Shown piece by piece: positions 63,254 through 64,000 of a stretch of 64,000 bases of DNA. The position numbers and the translations under genes are program-made. Where the stretch lies: the NCBI RefSeq assembly GCF_047600445.1, contig NZ_JASGKT010000001.1:310001-374000 (forward strand). Direction: 5' to 3'. The number at the start of each line of letters is the position of its first letter. Positions within the stretch are counted from its first letter, which is position 1. Under the pieces are notes generated by a model. That model searched no databases. It saw nothing but the letters and a program-made list of their open reading frames with translations, and was not told the origin of the DNA. This DNA is from Piscinibacter sp047600445. GTDB lineage: Bacteria; Pseudomonadota; Gammaproteobacteria; Burkholderiales; Burkholderiaceae_C.

Positions 63254-64000
63254 TCATGATGCGGAATTGTGCCTTGGTTCGACGCGGGCCAGCGTCACGG
63301 TTTTCTCGAACGCGTCATCCTTCACGTCCGGCGCGCCCACCGGGGCCAGCATCGCGGAGGCGACCGCGCGCAGGTCCTGCGCCATCTGCAAGCCGTCGGC
63401 GTAGCGCACCTCGGGGCGCTTTTCCAGCGCCAGCGCCACCACGTCGGCGAGCGCGCGCGGCAGCTCGGGGCGCAGGCTGCACAGGTCGGGCGGCGGCTCG
63501 GTGGCGATGCGGCGCATCAGCTCGGCCATGCTGCCGCCCTCGAACGGCAGCGTGCCGGTGAGGAGCTGGAACAGCGTGACGCCGAGCGAATACAGGTCGC
63601 TGCGGCCGTCGGCGCGGCGCCCGGCCATCTGCTCGGGCGACATGAACGAGGGCGTGCCCAGCACGATGCCGCTGCGCGTGCGGCTGGCGTCGTCCATGCG
63701 CGCGACGCCGAAATCCATCACCCTGACCGCGCCGCCCTCGGGGTCGACCATCACGTTGGCGGGCTTGACGTCGCGGTGCACCACGCCCTGCGAATGCGCG
63801 TACGACAGCGCCTCGGCCACGCGCGCGCCGATCTCCAGCACCTGCGGCACCGGCAGCAGCCGGCCCGGCGCGGTGTGGCGCTGCAGGTCGACGCCGCGCA
63901 CGTATTCCATCGCGATCCAGGCCAGCCCGTCGGCCTCGCCGGCGTCGAAGATGGTCACGATGTCGGGGTGTTGCAGGCGGCCGGCGGTCTCGGCTTCGCG
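63254..64000 (-). CDS. Serine/threonine protein kinase (N-terminal part outside window)
   Basis: The visible 248 residues are the C-terminal part of a Hanks-type kinase whose frame runs past the window end. Present are the hinge (AMEYVRGVDLQRHT), catalytic loop VVHRDVKPANVMVD, DFG (VMDFGVARMDD), the activation segment with TRSGIVLGTPSFMSPEQMAG and APE-equivalent SPE, and lobes to YADGLQMAQDLRAVA. The end DDAFEKTVTLARVEP resembles a linker motif of the FHA protein. No membrane helix or sensor follows, so it is a cytosolic or N-terminally anchored form. The glycine loop and Lys are outside the window. Confidence 0.94.
   Translation of the reverse strand, partial: REAETAGRLQHPDIVTIFDAGEADGLAWIAMEYVRGVDLQRHTAPGRLLPVPQVLEIGARVAEALSYAHSQGVVHRDVKPANVMVDPEGGAVRVMDFGVARMDDASRTRSGIVLGTPSFMSPEQMAGRRADGRSDLYSLGVTLFQLLTGTLPFEGGSMAELMRRIATEPPPDLCSLRPELPRALADVVALALEKRPEVRYADGLQMAQDLRAVASAMLAPVGAPDVKDDAFEKTVTLARVEPRHNSAS

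Noticed and set aside
62404..64000. Type VI secretion cluster
   Set aside because: Kinase, phosphatase and FHA genes alone are not enough; no Tss genes are visible.

Overview
The window is very GC-rich (third codon positions are almost all G or C) and carries a gene set typical of Betaproteobacteria of the order Burkholderiales, closest in style to the Rubrivivax/Leptothrix/Ideonella group. The pointers are a CreA protein, Bug-type tripartite tricarboxylate solute-binding protein, a SWIB protein with a histone H1-like tail, PglL/TfpZ pilin genes, and the neighbouring nudJ-like and mnmA genes. The placement is inferred from gene content, not from a database search. No rRNA, tRNA, CRISPR array, insertion sequence or phage was seen, and no gene-free stretch exceeds 300 bases.

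Layout: 0-15.4 kb is housekeeping: rpoN (5' end cut by the window), an RlmL-like rRNA methyltransferase, a YidB protein, an overlapping mtnN-rsmE-MFS operon, an acyl-CoA synthetase, a FAH hydrolase, creA, pntAB, nudJ-like/mnmA, a CAP lipoprotein and ssb. 15.6-21.9 kb is a self-contained aromatic-catabolism cassette: Bug binding protein, FAH hydrolase, MhpB-type extradiol dioxygenase, VanA-type Rieske oxygenase, a signal-less binding-protein-like ORF, a carboxymuconolactone-decarboxylase-family protein and an IclR regulator. 22-35.4 kb holds recQ, an rnk-like gene, a VWA-protein/lipoprotein pair divergent from an ECF sigma factor and its probable anti-sigma partner, uvrA, an HCCA-isomerase-like protein and a large hybrid histidine kinase. 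35.4-42.2 kb is a SWIB/H1 protein and an iron-uptake operon (tonB-exbB-exbD-siderophore receptor-PKHD hydroxylase-alpha-hydroxyacid oxidase) headed by a Fur-box-like palindrome. 42.2-52.7 kb has a small membrane protein, pbpC with a giant alpha-2-macroglobulin, an M48 protease and moaC.

52.7-58.7 kb is a type IV pilin locus (pilA, tfpZ, pglL) interrupted and flanked by three toxin-antitoxin-like modules (RelE/ParE, Fic, VapBC). pilA has a close match to a sigma-54 promoter and two upstream direct repeats exactly 52 bp apart, which fits an RpoN/PilR-type enhancer arrangement; rpoN itself opens the window. 58.7-64 kb is a signalling block: a CHASE2 adenylate cyclase translationally coupled to a class-II-like cyclic-nucleotide phosphodiesterase, then an FHA protein, a PP2C phosphatase and a Ser/Thr kinase cut by the window end.

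The main items for follow-up are the uncharacterised ring-cleavage cassette, the cyclase/phosphodiesterase/FHA/kinase block, the paired pilA enhancer sites, and a structured GC-rich repeat that has become coding sequence in two genes. All functional claims rest on recognised motifs and context; nothing was searched or aligned by computer.
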